DNA of 34,558 bases from Strigomonas culicis (taxonomy: Eukaryota; Euglenozoa; Kinetoplastea; Trypanosomatida; Trypanosomatidae): positions 1 to 34,558 of the forward strand of contig AUXH01000149.1 of the NCBI GenBank assembly GCA_000482145.1, written 5' to 3'. Positions 9,164 to 18,326 of the stretch are shown in pieces; position 1 is the stretch's first letter; every line of letters begins with the position of its first letter. Made by a program: the position numbers and the translations under genes. The notes below the pieces were generated by a model that worked only from the letters and a program-made list of their open reading frames with translations, was not told the DNA's origin and did not search any database.

Positions 9164-9662
9164 TAATCAAAATAATAATAGCAAGAATAATGATGAAAGG
9201 TAATAATGCAAAAATAAAAATAAAAAGAAAAAAATGCAAAAGAGAGAGAGAGACAAAATGTTAATACCCTTTTTCCCCCTCTCTCGCTCTCTTGCCTTTT
9301 TGTTTCCGTTGTTGTTGTTGTTGTTGCATATGTTGTTTCAGTTTTCTCACTTTTCATGGACCCTTTAAACGATATTGTATTCATTTATTCTTATATGTAA
9401 ATATGTATTCGAAATATATATTCGATATTCAGACTATTCTCTTTCGTATACTTTTCTAGATTAAACTAAGGAACTCCTATGTATTACACTTTACACTTTA
9501 TTAAACAACAACAACAAAAAAAAAACAGACAGGACAGATAGTTGTCACTCTTCTTGTTCAGTCACCCTACTCACTTGTTGTTTTTTGAACACATACCTTT
9601 CGTATTGTTGTATGTATTGGATTTATGCAAGACAAATCATTCCTTATTCTATCAGATCGTCG

Positions 9663-9695
9663 TCCCCTTTTCCTCCTTCTCTTTTCTCATTTAAG
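9663..9695 (+). promoter_or_regulatory. Candidate spliced-leader acceptor for MSH5
   Basis: A C/T tract (9663-9688) is followed by AG at 9694-9695, leaving an 89-nt 5'UTR before the ATG at 9785. Confidence 0.5.
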
Positions 9696-9784
9696 ACGCA
9701 CATCTTATATATATTATTGTTTCCAGAGCATTATAAGATCCATACACACACACCTCTCTATAGACTCTTATTCCCTTTGCGCCC

Positions 9785-12586
9785 ATGGCAAGTCTGCCAT
9801 ACATCACTGCGCAGACGACCCCCACCTCACAGCCGTACTCGGCGTCTGACAGCGACGACGCGGCGAGCGTTAGCTCTGCCGAGGAAGACAGTTTATGCGG
9901 AGAGAACGAGGCAAATACGGACTTCTTCAAGAGGGAAGTCACTGCGCTGTTTCTCGACCGCTCGCGCCTCGGCTGCGCGCGCTTCGTGCAGTCCCAATGT
10001 CGCGTGGAGGCGTTCGAGGTGCCTGTGCGGGTGGGCATTGAGCTCGCCAGCGCCCCTCGCGCGGCCTCCAACGCGCCCTGCGCGCTGCTGACGGACCAGG
10101 ACGTCCCCGCCTCGCTGCTGTGGCTCGTGCAGTACCTGCGCGTCCAGCGGCCGACCCTTCTGCTCCCGCAGGACGGGACCGGCCTGCTCCCCGCCGTGGT
10201 GCGGCTCGCGCACTCCGGCGAGGTGATCTACCTCAACGGCAGGACCGCCTTCGACGCGCGGCTGGCGCTCCCGCGGATGCAAGTCATGTACCCCCACCTC
10301 ACGGAGGTCGAGTTCGACAGCCGCTTTGCCCCGCGGCGGCGCGTCCTGCGGGCCGTGCTCGCGGCGCTGCTGCACTTCGCGACTGCGGTGAAGTCGAACA
10401 TCCGCGACGTGGTGGAGGGCGCGCCGTTTCGCGTCATGTGCATCGACCCCGTCGTCTCGCAGGCGCTACAGATCACCCGCACGGAGCTGCACCCCTGCGA
10501 CTACCAGGGCACCGGCAGGGCCAAGGAGGGGCTCTCGCTCTTCACCTTTGTCGACCGCACGCAGAGCGTGCTGGGCCGCGCGCTGCTGCGGCAGTGGTTC
10601 GCGCTGCCGAGCTGCAGCCGCGAGGAGCTGCGGCGCCGACAGTCCGTCGTGCGCTACTTCGCCGACCCGGCGCGGCGCGACTTGCAGCTGCAGCTGCGCC
10701 ACGCACTGCACCGCGTGAAGCCCACCGGGCGCATTCACACGCTCATGCGGCAGGGCCGCATGAGCGTCTTCAAGTATCAGATGCTGCACCGGACGATGGT
10801 GGGCCTCGTGCTGGCCCACGACCTGCTCGCGCCCGTGGCGCATGAGCTGCCCTTCCTCGCGGAGGTCGTGCACAGCTACGACGTGGCGGAGCTGCGCACC
10901 ATGGCCGCCCTCATCGAGGAGGTGGTCGAGGGCGTCGTCCGCGGGCGCCCCCACCGCGGGGAGGCCGCGCTGCCGGCCGCCCCGGGCTTCCTGCCGTCGG
11001 CGGGAGACGACCGCGTCACGGTCAACGTGGACGCGGACCCCAGCGGCCTCCTGCGGGAGCTGCGGGTGCGGATGGGCGAGTTGGGCGAGGTGCTCCGGCA
11101 GCGCGCCGAGGCGGAGTTCCAGCAGCTCTCCCCATGGCTTCGCAGCACGCTCTCGATTCAATGTCTGTACAAGCACCCGCACGGCTATCTGCTCGGCGTC
11201 GATGGTGCTGCGCTGCAGCGGCAGTGCCAGCGGGAGTACGGGCAGGCCTCCTTCACGTCCGCCGCCTTCGTGCCGCCGCCAGCGGCGGCGGACGGCGCGG
11301 TCGACCTCTCGACGATGGACCTCGTGATGCGCCACATGGAGACGCGCTACGGCTGGGCGCCGCATCACAACGAGGGCAGCCTCCTCTTCTTCAAGACGCA
11401 GTCGATGGTCGAGTTGGACAGCGGCGTCGGCGACCTGCAGGAGCGCCTCTACCGGCGCGAGGACAAGCTGCGGCACGAGCTCGACGAGGTCCTCCTGTAC
11501 CGCTCGCTCTATCTGCTGCCGCCCTCGCGCGCCCTGGCGGAGCTGGACTGCTTGCTGAGCTTCGCCTACTGCGCCGTCGAGTATCAGTGGTGCTGCCCAG
11601 AGTTCGTCGCCGCCTCGAACGTGCTGCGCATCCAAGACGGCTGGCACCCGGTGCTTGGCCGCGCGGTGGTCTCCGGCACCCTGACGCCCTTCTCCCTCGA
11701 CATCACGCGTCCGGAGGAGTCCGTCTGTCTGGTCACGGGGCCGAACGGCAGCGGGAAGTCCATTCTCCTGGGCGCCGTTGCCCACATGGTGTTCCTCGCG
11801 CACCTGGGCTCCTTCGTGCCCGCGACGCAGGCGGCGCTGAGCCTGTACGGCGGCATCCTGACCACTGTGACGGACAACAACGGGCTCGGCTTCAGCAGCA
11901 ACAGCAGCTTCGCCGAGGAGTGCATTTCGCTGAACAAAATACTGCGCCTCTGCGATGCGCAGCGTTTCGGTGACGGCGACGGCGGGGAGGCGGAGGCGGT
12001 GCCGCCGCCGCTCATCCTGCTGGATGAGCTTGGCCGCGGCACCGCCCCCGCGGACGGCCAGGCGCTCCTGGGTGCGGTCATACGGTACTTCTGCGGCGCG
12101 CTGGACCACGAGGGACCGGCGACCGCCGGCGCGCCCACGTCGCCGTGGCGGCGCCCGGTCGTGCTGTGCGCGACGCATCTCACAGAGCTGCTGCACGCCG
12201 CTCTGCGCGAGGGCGGGGGCCGTGACGCGGCCGACGAGGCGGCGGCGGACGCGCTGCCCTTTCCCTTCGAGCGCATCCAGTGGTACGTCATGCAGTGCGT
12301 CCCCGTGTACCAGCAGGACGTGCCCGCCTACGGGGTGCTGGAGCGGTCCCTGGACGCCGCGGCGCCGGCCGGCGCGCAGCAGCTGCCCGTGGACATCGTG
12401 CCCTCCTTCGTGCCGCGGCGCGTCACGCAGCAGGCGGGCCGCCACTCGCAGGAGATCGCCTTGTATCTGCGGGCCGCGCCGGAGCTGTGGGGCGGCCCCG
12501 TCATTGGACGGCAGAGCGGCCTCCCCACCGAGCTCGTCCGACTGTGGGAGGAGAATCTGTTGGCCGCTGCCGAACGCGGCGGCTAA
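9785..12586 (+). CDS. MSH5: MutS homologue MSH5 (meiotic recombination)
   Basis: MSH5 pairs with MSH4 to form a sliding clamp on recombination intermediates; it promotes crossovers and takes no part in mismatch repair. The 933-residue protein has the MutS connector, lever and ATPase parts but no obvious mismatch-recognition domain I, as expected for MSH4/5. Mid-protein VVSQALQITRTELHP and KEGLSLFTFVDRTQSVLGRAL correspond to the MSH5 core. Walker A is GPNGSGKS at 652-659 followed by I-L-L-G, resembling MSH5 (GKSI) more than the GKST of repair MutS proteins; LGSFVPA follows. Walker B is LILLDELGRGT at 743-753 with D747 and E748. Gly/Glu/Asp-rich insertions lie just before Walker B and after the ATHLTEL block, so the protein is ~100 residues longer than human MSH5. 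MSH4 is not in the window. Confidence 0.9.
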   Translation: MASLPYITAQTTPTSQPYSASDSDDAASVSSAEEDSLCGENEANTDFFKREVTALFLDRSRLGCARFVQSQCRVEAFEVPVRVGIELASAPRAASNAPCALLTDQDVPASLLWLVQYLRVQRPTLLLPQDGTGLLPAVVRLAHSGEVIYLNGRTAFDARLALPRMQVMYPHLTEVEFDSRFAPRRRVLRAVLAALLHFATAVKSNIRDVVEGAPFRVMCIDPVVSQALQITRTELHPCDYQGTGRAKEGLSLFTFVDRTQSVLGRALLRQWFALPSCSREELRRRQSVVRYFADPARRDLQLQLRHALHRVKPTGRIHTLMRQGRMSVFKYQMLHRTMVGLVLAHDLLAPVAHELPFLAEVVHSYDVAELRTMAALIEEVVEGVVRGRPHRGEAALPAAPGFLPSAGDDRVTVNVDADPSGLLRELRVRMGELGEVLRQRAEAEFQQLSPWLRSTLSIQCLYKHPHGYLLGVDGAALQRQCQREYGQASFTSAAFVPPPAAADGAVDLSTMDLVMRHMETRYGWAPHHNEGSLLFFKTQSMVELDSGVGDLQERLYRREDKLRHELDEVLLYRSLYLLPPSRALAELDCLLSFAYCAVEYQWCCPEFVAASNVLRIQDGWHPVLGRAVVSGTLTPFSLDITRPEESVCLVTGPNGSGKSILLGAVAHMVFLAHLGSFVPATQAALSLYGGILTTVTDNNGLGFSSNSSFAEECISLNKILRLCDAQRFGDGDGGEAEAVPPPLILLDELGRGTAPADGQALLGAVIRYFCGALDHEGPATAGAPTSPWRRPVVLCATHLTELLHAALREGGGRDAADEAAADALPFPFERIQWYVMQCVPVYQQDVPAYGVLERSLDAAAPAGAQQLPVDIVPSFVPRRVTQQAGRHSQEIALYLRAAPELWGGPVIGRQSGLPTELVRLWEENLLAAAERGG

Positions 12587-12984
12587 GCTGCTGCAGACTT
12601 GAGCTCATCATCACTACCTCAGTTCATATACACGTATATGTAATGGACTGCATCTGCTCCTTATATCGTTTGACAAAACCACCATTTTTTAATTATCAAA
12701 CTGTATAAACAATCCAGAGTGAGAGGAAACTTAAAAAAAAAGAGCGGGAACGTTGTGCTAAATGAACTGTTGCAATGGCTTCTTGTTCTCTCCTTCTACC
12801 GCTTCTTTTCTTCTCTCTGTCCCCACTGCAGTGAACATATAAGTTGTGCATTACACTCACGTACACTTATTTATTTATTTTCCTTTTTTTTTTTCACTGT
12901 AGATTTAGAACAACAACAACAAAAAACTGTAATTAGAATAGCTCGTCTAGCGGCTGCTCACAGCACAACTCCACTGCGGTGTCC
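12587..12984 (+). other. Intergenic region: MSH5 3'UTR and MORN-gene 5'UTR
   Basis: A/T-rich spacer with a short near-palindrome around 12623-12638 and T-rich tracts. No gene seen. Confidence 0.6.
12877..12902 (+). promoter_or_regulatory. Candidate spliced-leader acceptor for MORN gene
   Basis: A T-rich tract (12877-12896) ends in cactgtAG, with AG at 12901-12902, giving an 83-nt 5'UTR. The tract is unusually clean. Confidence 0.55.
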
Positions 12985-15876
12985 ATGGCCGTTGTGAAAC
13001 GCTACAAGTGGACCAAGAACTTCCCCAACGGCGACCGCTATGACGGCGAGGCCATCGAGGAGAACATCAAGGACGGCACCGGCGAGTACCTCTGGGCGGC
13101 GAACAACGCCACCTACAAGGGCGAGTGGGTGAAGGATGTTCCGCATGGAGAAGGCACCATGACACTCCCCGGCGTGGACGGCTTCGAGTACAAGGGGCAG
13201 TTCGCGAAGGGGAAGCGCCACGGCAAGGGCACGTGCCGCTTCGAGAACGGCCGCGAGTACACGGGCAAGTGGAAGGAGGACCAGATGAGTGGCGAGGGCA
13301 CGCTGAAGGGCGCGGCCGACACGGACGACTTTATAGAGTATGTGGGCACCTTCGAAGGCGGGTACCGCAGCGGGCCGCGCGGGACGTGCCGCTACAAGGA
13401 CGGGAGCGTCTACGTCGGGAGTTGGGAGCGCGGCAAGCGCCAGGGCCAGGGCGAGCTGAAGCTGCCCGCGGCCGACGGCAACCCCTCCGCCCCGGTACGG
13501 TACGTCGGCCCCTTCCACTCGAACGAGCCGTCCACCATCGAAAGCCGCGGCACCGCGGAGATTGAGTATGCAGACGGCAGCGTCTACCGTGGCGGCGTGG
13601 ACCTGCTGCAGCGCGACGGCGAGGGCGAGCTGCGCCAAGCGAACGGCGACGTCTTCAAGGGCATCTTCAGCCGCAATGCGCGGCATGGCAGCGGTGTGCT
13701 CAAGCACGCGGACGGCCGCGTGCTCGAGGGCATGTGGCGCAACGACCACATGGTCGGCCCCGTGACGTACCGCCACGGCGAGGCCGCTCGCACCGCGGCG
13801 CCGGACGACCGTGAGAAGACCATCGTCACGTACAGCGGCCCGTGCGTCCTGGACCAGTTCACCGGCAGTGGCGCGAAGGTGACCTACGCGGACGGCAGCG
13901 CGTACCAGGGCGAGGTGCGGGACGGGGTGCCAGTGAACCAGGGCGTGCTCGAGCAGCGCGCGGTCAAGGGGCTCTCGACGGAGCTCTTTGGCGCCCAGGT
14001 CGTGCTGAAGCGCTACGAGGGGACGTTCGCCGCTGGCAAGGTGGAGGGCCGGGGCACCGGGCAGCTGCTGGTCGCGCCCCCCGTCGCGGGCGGCGCCGGG
14101 GAGGAGAGCGTCCTGCCGCCGGGGGCGAAGGGCCTCCTTCTTAGCTTCCGCCGCAACGGCACCTTCAGCGGGCAGTGGTCGCAGGGCGTGCCGAACGGGG
14201 TGGGCGTCTGGCGCTGGGACAACGGGGACTTCTACGAGGGCAGCGTCACGCGTGGCGTGCCCCACGGCGAGGGCCGCCTCAAGAGCGCCCAGCAGCAGTA
14301 CGAGGGCGGCTTCGCGCACGGCCAGCCGGACGGGCGGGGCGCCTACCAGCACCTGCTGCTGAAGGAGCGGTACGAGGGCGGCTGGGCGCGCGGCCTTTTC
14401 CACGGCGAGGGGCAGTGGGTCGCCGAGCGGACCCGCGAGCGCGGCGTCGCGGAGGAGTACAGGGGCGGCTGGGCACACGGCCTAAAGGAGGGCCGCGGCG
14501 TGGAGACGTGCGGGACGGTGCAGTACGACGGCGAGTTCCGCGGCGGCAAGTGCGAGGGACAGGGGCGTTGGGTGGACAGCGAAAGCGGCGCCCAGTACGA
14601 GGGCGCCTTCTCCGCCGGCGCGCTCACCGGCGCGGGCATCATGAAGCTGCCCAAGGGAACAATCATCGAGGGCCACTTCGACAACGGCTTGCCGGACGGC
14701 AGTGTCACCGTCACTTTTTCCACTCAGGGGATAAAGCAGTTCAGCGGGCAGTACAAGCAGGGCCAGTTGACCGGCACGGGCGAGATCGCCTACATGAACG
14801 GCGACCACTACAAGGGCGAGATCGAGCCGGCGAAGGACGATAACGAGGAGCTGCCTGGTCTCACGCCACAGCGCCACGGAAAGGGCATCTTCACGTTTGT
14901 GGAGGGGAACGTGCTCGAGTGCACGTGGAAGCACAATGTGCTGCACGGCGAAGGCAAGTACCGCGCCGCCGGCTCGCAGGAGGTGGCCATACGGCAGTAC
15001 GTGGATGGCGTCCTCTCCACTCACGGGGTCAAGACGGACGACGTGTTCTCGCCGGAGAACATGTTCCCCAACACCCTGTCAGAGGCGGCGCTGAAGGAGA
15101 AGATGCAGGTGACGAAGAAGCCGTTCCAGTTCGTGAAGCGCGGCGAGTCCCGCCAGGCGGCGAATGCCAGCGGCGCCCCCGACGCGAACGGCAGCAACAG
15201 CAATAACAACGGGAGCAGAAGCCCCGGCCCGGCGCCGTCGCCCAAGTCGCGCCGCGCCTCCAAGACGCCGCAGCTGGACCCCATCCGCGCGAGCGTCCCC
15301 CCGACGAGCGGGCGTCGCGCGAGCACCTCCGCGCCGCTGCGGCCGCTGCAGCCGGTCAAGCGCCCGAGCGTCGCGCCGGCGAAGAAGTCGCTGAAGCCGC
15401 GCGTGGCTGCCACGGCCAACGGCCAGGTCCCGAGTCCGCCCTCCTCCTCCATGTCGCCGCCGCAGGTGAAACGGCGGACGGAGGAACCCAGCAGCGGCAA
15501 GGGTGGCACCTCCGACACCATCAAGCGCTTCCAGGGCAGCATTGCGAGTATGGAGGAGAAGAACGCGTCTACCACGACGACCGAGCAGTCCTATGACGAC
15601 AGCACGCCGCGGCCGCCCCGGGCCCTCCCCGCGGACCCGCTCCAGGGCACCTTGAAGGAGCTGATGGACCAGGCGTGTGCGATACGCAGCACCAGCGAGG
15701 ACGAGGTGTACTTGCTCACGGAGGAGCTGCGGCAGATGAACGAGCGCATTTGGCAGCTGCGGTTCTCCATGGAAGGGAAGCGGAACAAGAAGAAGGAGGA
15801 GGTCCTCGACGGCCTTAGGCGAGACCGTATCAGTACGGTGGAGAAGCTGCAGTGTCTGCTCCAGAGCCTCGATTAA
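12985..15876 (+). CDS. MORN-repeat protein with C-terminal coiled coil
   Basis: A 963-residue protein. About 22 MORN-like units (pattern Y-x-G-x-W/F-x-x-G-x-x-x-G-x-G) fill residues ~8-695, for example YKGEWVKDVPHGEGTM and YEGGWARGLFHGEGQW. Several units are degenerate and two carry loops of 15-20 extra residues. Next comes a Ser/Pro/Arg/Lys low-complexity region (~705-880) with a short Ser/Asn run, and then a charged helical tail (~885-963) likely to form a coiled coil. MORN repeats form elongated beta-sheet scaffolds; kinetoplastid examples sit at the flagellar collar, basal body or axoneme. A structural role is therefore likely, but the location is not shown by the sequence. The ATG at 12985 is the first in frame; the frame also opens at a GTG two codons earlier, which I did not use. 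Confidence 0.88.
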   Translation: MAVVKRYKWTKNFPNGDRYDGEAIEENIKDGTGEYLWAANNATYKGEWVKDVPHGEGTMTLPGVDGFEYKGQFAKGKRHGKGTCRFENGREYTGKWKEDQMSGEGTLKGAADTDDFIEYVGTFEGGYRSGPRGTCRYKDGSVYVGSWERGKRQGQGELKLPAADGNPSAPVRYVGPFHSNEPSTIESRGTAEIEYADGSVYRGGVDLLQRDGEGELRQANGDVFKGIFSRNARHGSGVLKHADGRVLEGMWRNDHMVGPVTYRHGEAARTAAPDDREKTIVTYSGPCVLDQFTGSGAKVTYADGSAYQGEVRDGVPVNQGVLEQRAVKGLSTELFGAQVVLKRYEGTFAAGKVEGRGTGQLLVAPPVAGGAGEESVLPPGAKGLLLSFRRNGTFSGQWSQGVPNGVGVWRWDNGDFYEGSVTRGVPHGEGRLKSAQQQYEGGFAHGQPDGRGAYQHLLLKERYEGGWARGLFHGEGQWVAERTRERGVAEEYRGGWAHGLKEGRGVETCGTVQYDGEFRGGKCEGQGRWVDSESGAQYEGAFSAGALTGAGIMKLPKGTIIEGHFDNGLPDGSVTVTFSTQGIKQFSGQYKQGQLTGTGEIAYMNGDHYKGEIEPAKDDNEELPGLTPQRHGKGIFTFVEGNVLECTWKHNVLHGEGKYRAAGSQEVAIRQYVDGVLSTHGVKTDDVFSPENMFPNTLSEAALKEKMQVTKKPFQFVKRGESRQAANASGAPDANGSNSNNNGSRSPGPAPSPKSRRASKTPQLDPIRASVPPTSGRRASTSAPLRPLQPVKRPSVAPAKKSLKPRVAATANGQVPSPPSSSMSPPQVKRRTEEPSSGKGGTSDTIKRFQGSIASMEEKNASTTTTEQSYDDSTPRPPRALPADPLQGTLKELMDQACAIRSTSEDEVYLLTEELRQMNERIWQLRFSMEGKRNKKKEEVLDGLRRDRISTVEKLQCLLQSLD

Positions 15877-16342
15877 CCCTAGTGCAGCGGATGTGTACCT
15901 ATCCATGCACTTGTATCTGAGTGTCTTGGTATGTTGTATTATCTTTTTTTCTCACGCTACCTGTGTTTGCCCTCTGATGTAATGTACACTCAATATTTTT
16001 TTTCTCTTTTTTTTTTCTTGTTCGTTTGACGCATATACTGTTTCTTGTCAATGCTTGAATACTTGATTACCACCATATTTCAAGCTTTTCAGTTCCGTCA
16101 CTTTTCTGCAAACAAAACGAGATGAATAGTCCATTTTATTATTGTTAGTAGCATTACGACGATTCATTATTATTACTATTATTGTTGCTGTTTCGGCATC
16201 ACTGCACTTCTCTCTCTCTCTCTCTTTTCACATTTTCGCAACTAGGAAATACATTGAGATATATATATTGCAGATACCCCTCCCCCTCTCCTCCTCTTTG
16301 CTGTGGCTGTAGCTTTGATTAACACTTCATTCTTTTGTCAAC
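15877..16342 (+). other. Intergenic region: MORN-gene 3'UTR and first thioesterase 5'UTR
   Basis: A/T-rich spacer with pyrimidine tracts at 15995-16020 and 16209-16228, and (ATT)-rich stretches near 16138-16185. No gene seen. Confidence 0.6.
16276..16312 (+). promoter_or_regulatory. Candidate spliced-leader acceptor for thioesterase 1
   Basis: A strong C-rich pyrimidine tract (16276-16300) is followed by gctgtAG, with AG at 16311-16312, 31 nt before the ATG. Confidence 0.5.
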
Positions 16343-17578
16343 ATGTTGCGCTTCTTCACGCCCAAGATGGTGTCTCGGCTGGGTGCGGCAGCCCCCTCCT
16401 GGCGGACGGCGTTCCGCACCGCCGCGACCACCGGCACCGCGGCGCCCACCTTGGCCTCCGTCACGGGGTCCTCCACCCCCATGCCTGCGAAGGTGGTCAT
16501 CGGGGACGCTGCCAATGGCAGCTCACCGCAAATCAGCATGATGTGGACGGACATCGTCGGCATTGACGGCGTCAACTCCCGTATCTCCGCGGGCCCGCTG
16601 CTGTCCATGATGGATCTCTGCGCGTACCGCATCGCGGAGAAGGTGTCCGGCTTCGCGACGAAGCGGACGGGCACGACGTACAACAGCTGCACGGTCGCTG
16701 TCAACAACACGAACTTCGCGTGCCCCATCCTCCACGGCGACTCGGTGCGCATGGACGGCCGCGTCATCCACGCGGGCGGCAGCTCGCTGGGCATCTACAT
16801 CCGCTTCTACCGCAACTCGCCCTCGACGCGGCTCGAGACCACCGCCGGGGAGGCCTTCTTCACGATGGTGCTCATCACGCCCGAGCTCAAGTCAGCGAAG
16901 GTGGCGCCGGAGATGGTGCTGACGGACCCCGAGGACATCAAGCTGCACCACCGCTATAACCAGATTCGCGAGGCGCAGAAGAAGAACGACGTGGAGGGGA
17001 AGGCGCACCGCGCGACCCAGCTCACCGCCGAGGAGGTGGACGGCAAGGTCAACCGCTCCAAGAGCATGCACATGACGATTGGCGCCACACAGTGCGTGGC
17101 CAACCGCATCTTCTTCTCCTCCTACCTGAACAACAACAACACCGTCTTCGGCGGCGAGATCATGTCGTGGATGGAGCGCCACGCCGTGCACTGCGGCCGC
17201 ATGCTGACCGAGAACAAGTACGTCTACGCGGTGGGCATGCACAGCGTTTCGTTCCCGGAGCCCATCTACTCCTCCGACTGGGTCACCCTCATCGCCAACG
17301 CCACCTACGTGCGCAACACGACGATGGAGGTGGAGGTGACGCTCACCGCGGAGCGCAAGACGACCGGGCAGGTCATCACGAATCGCGCCTCGTTCGTGCT
17401 CATCAACATGAATGAGATTGGCCAGAAGGCGAAGATCCGCTTCGGCATTGACCTCTCCAAGGCGACGCAGGAGGAGCTGCAGCGGTACATGGAGGCCCGC
17501 ACCCGCTACAAGCGGCGGCGTGCCTACCGCTATGCGTTTTCGATGTTGGCACACGAGAACGACGCTGATGACGAGTAA
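16343..17578 (+). CDS. Double-hotdog acyl-CoA thioesterase, array member 1
   Basis: A 411-residue ACOT-family protein predicted to hydrolyse acyl-CoA to fatty acid and CoA. Residues 1-45 are Arg/Ser/Ala/Thr-rich without acidic residues, which suggests a mitochondrial presequence. Hotdog domain 1 spans ~60-215, with ISAGPLLSMMD placing the predicted catalytic Asp at 91. Domain 2 spans ~230-385, with N263 upstream of FGG and E278 in GGEIMSWME. This order (Asp in the first domain, Asn in the second) resembles ACOT9-type proteins and is the reverse of ACOT7. It is the most divergent of the five: it lacks the longer pre-domain of member 2 and has a basic tail ending in acidic residues. Substrate chain length cannot be read from the sequence. 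Confidence 0.85.
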   Translation: MLRFFTPKMVSRLGAAAPSWRTAFRTAATTGTAAPTLASVTGSSTPMPAKVVIGDAANGSSPQISMMWTDIVGIDGVNSRISAGPLLSMMDLCAYRIAEKVSGFATKRTGTTYNSCTVAVNNTNFACPILHGDSVRMDGRVIHAGGSSLGIYIRFYRNSPSTRLETTAGEAFFTMVLITPELKSAKVAPEMVLTDPEDIKLHHRYNQIREAQKKNDVEGKAHRATQLTAEEVDGKVNRSKSMHMTIGATQCVANRIFFSSYLNNNNTVFGGEIMSWMERHAVHCGRMLTENKYVYAVGMHSVSFPEPIYSSDWVTLIANATYVRNTTMEVEVTLTAERKTTGQVITNRASFVLINMNEIGQKAKIRFGIDLSKATQEELQRYMEARTRYKRRRAYRYAFSMLAHENDADDE

Positions 17579-18326
17579 GGCGAGGAGCTTCTCTCCCATT
17601 CCTCCCTCCTCTCTTTCTTTGTTTGTTTGAACGTTCTTTTCTCTCTCGTTTCTCATCTCTATTGGAAGATGTTTGTCTTTTTTGTTCTTTTTTTATAGTT
17701 ACCTAGTGTTGTTGTGACTACCCCCCCCCCTCCTCTCTTTTCTTGTCTTGAGAGCTATAACCATTTGTTCTTCCACAAGTATTGAGACGATGTGGAGACT
17801 GGGGAACTTATGCACTTAAACTCAATATGTCTTCTACGGAAGTACGAAGAAAAAAAAAGGAGAACCTGCGTCCTTTGAAAGAGGAACAAACAAAAGAAAA
17901 AAAAACGAAGAAGTGTAATACAATTATGCTTCCTTATTAAAAACAGCAATAATGCTGTTATAGCCATCTCTACATTACACGCATATATTAATGAATAATA
18001 ATAAAAAAAAATAAGAGAGAGAGAGAAAAAAAAAAGAATACTTGGCACTGCCATAATTGTTGTAATCAACCTCTTTTATACTGAATTGTACTTTTTTTTT
18101 ACAAGGTGAAAAAAAAAAATGATTTAATCTATTATCGGTTTGTGAGAAAATAGAATCCTCTTCTGCCTCTCCTCATTGTGCCTTGTCCTATAGGTGCAAA
18201 CCTCTTTACTCATCCTCATACGTTTCTCTTCCCCGCTGCTCATACTCAACTCGTTTACGTTTCCGTCTTAGGTACTCGCTTTGTAATAGGAACTTGTTTT
18301 ATATACTTTGCTTTTTTCTTTTCGTT
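17579..18326 (+). other. Intergenic region between thioesterases 1 and 2
   Basis: A 0.75-kb A/T-rich spacer. It has two strong pyrimidine tracts: one with ten consecutive C at 17721-17730 and AG at 17752, and one ending at 18193. No + strand reading frame lies between them, so the first may belong to polyadenylation of member 1 or to an untranslated transcript. Confidence 0.6.
18157..18193 (+). promoter_or_regulatory. Candidate spliced-leader acceptor for thioesterase 2
   Basis: A C/T-rich tract (18157-18189) ends in ctatAG, with AG at 18192-18193, leaving a leader of ~133 nt before the ATG at 18327. Confidence 0.45.

Larger units (their letters stand above)
8989..9784 (+). other. Intergenic region: PFR1 3'UTR and MSH5 5'UTR
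   Basis: An 0.8-kb very A/T-rich spacer with poly(A), poly(T), (GTT)n at 9308-9324 and a small perfect palindromic hairpin at 9144-9163. No gene seen. Confidence 0.65.

Noticed and set aside
8989..9690. Known PFR regulatory element in the PFR1 3'UTR
   Set aside because: I looked at each ATGTA occurrence and found no match to the Leishmania-type element as I remember it; only generic AT-rich sequence.
10466..12445. 659-codon open frame on the - strand inside MSH5
   Set aside because: Antisense shadow with Arg/Ala/His/Val-rich composition and no recognisable motif.
12623..12638. Near-palindrome catatac-ac-gtatatg
   Set aside because: Only 7-bp A/T-rich arms; likely by chance in this composition.
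12958..14478. 506-codon open frame on the - strand inside the MORN gene
   Set aside because: It mirrors the repetitive GGC/GAG codons of the MORN repeats; no independent support.
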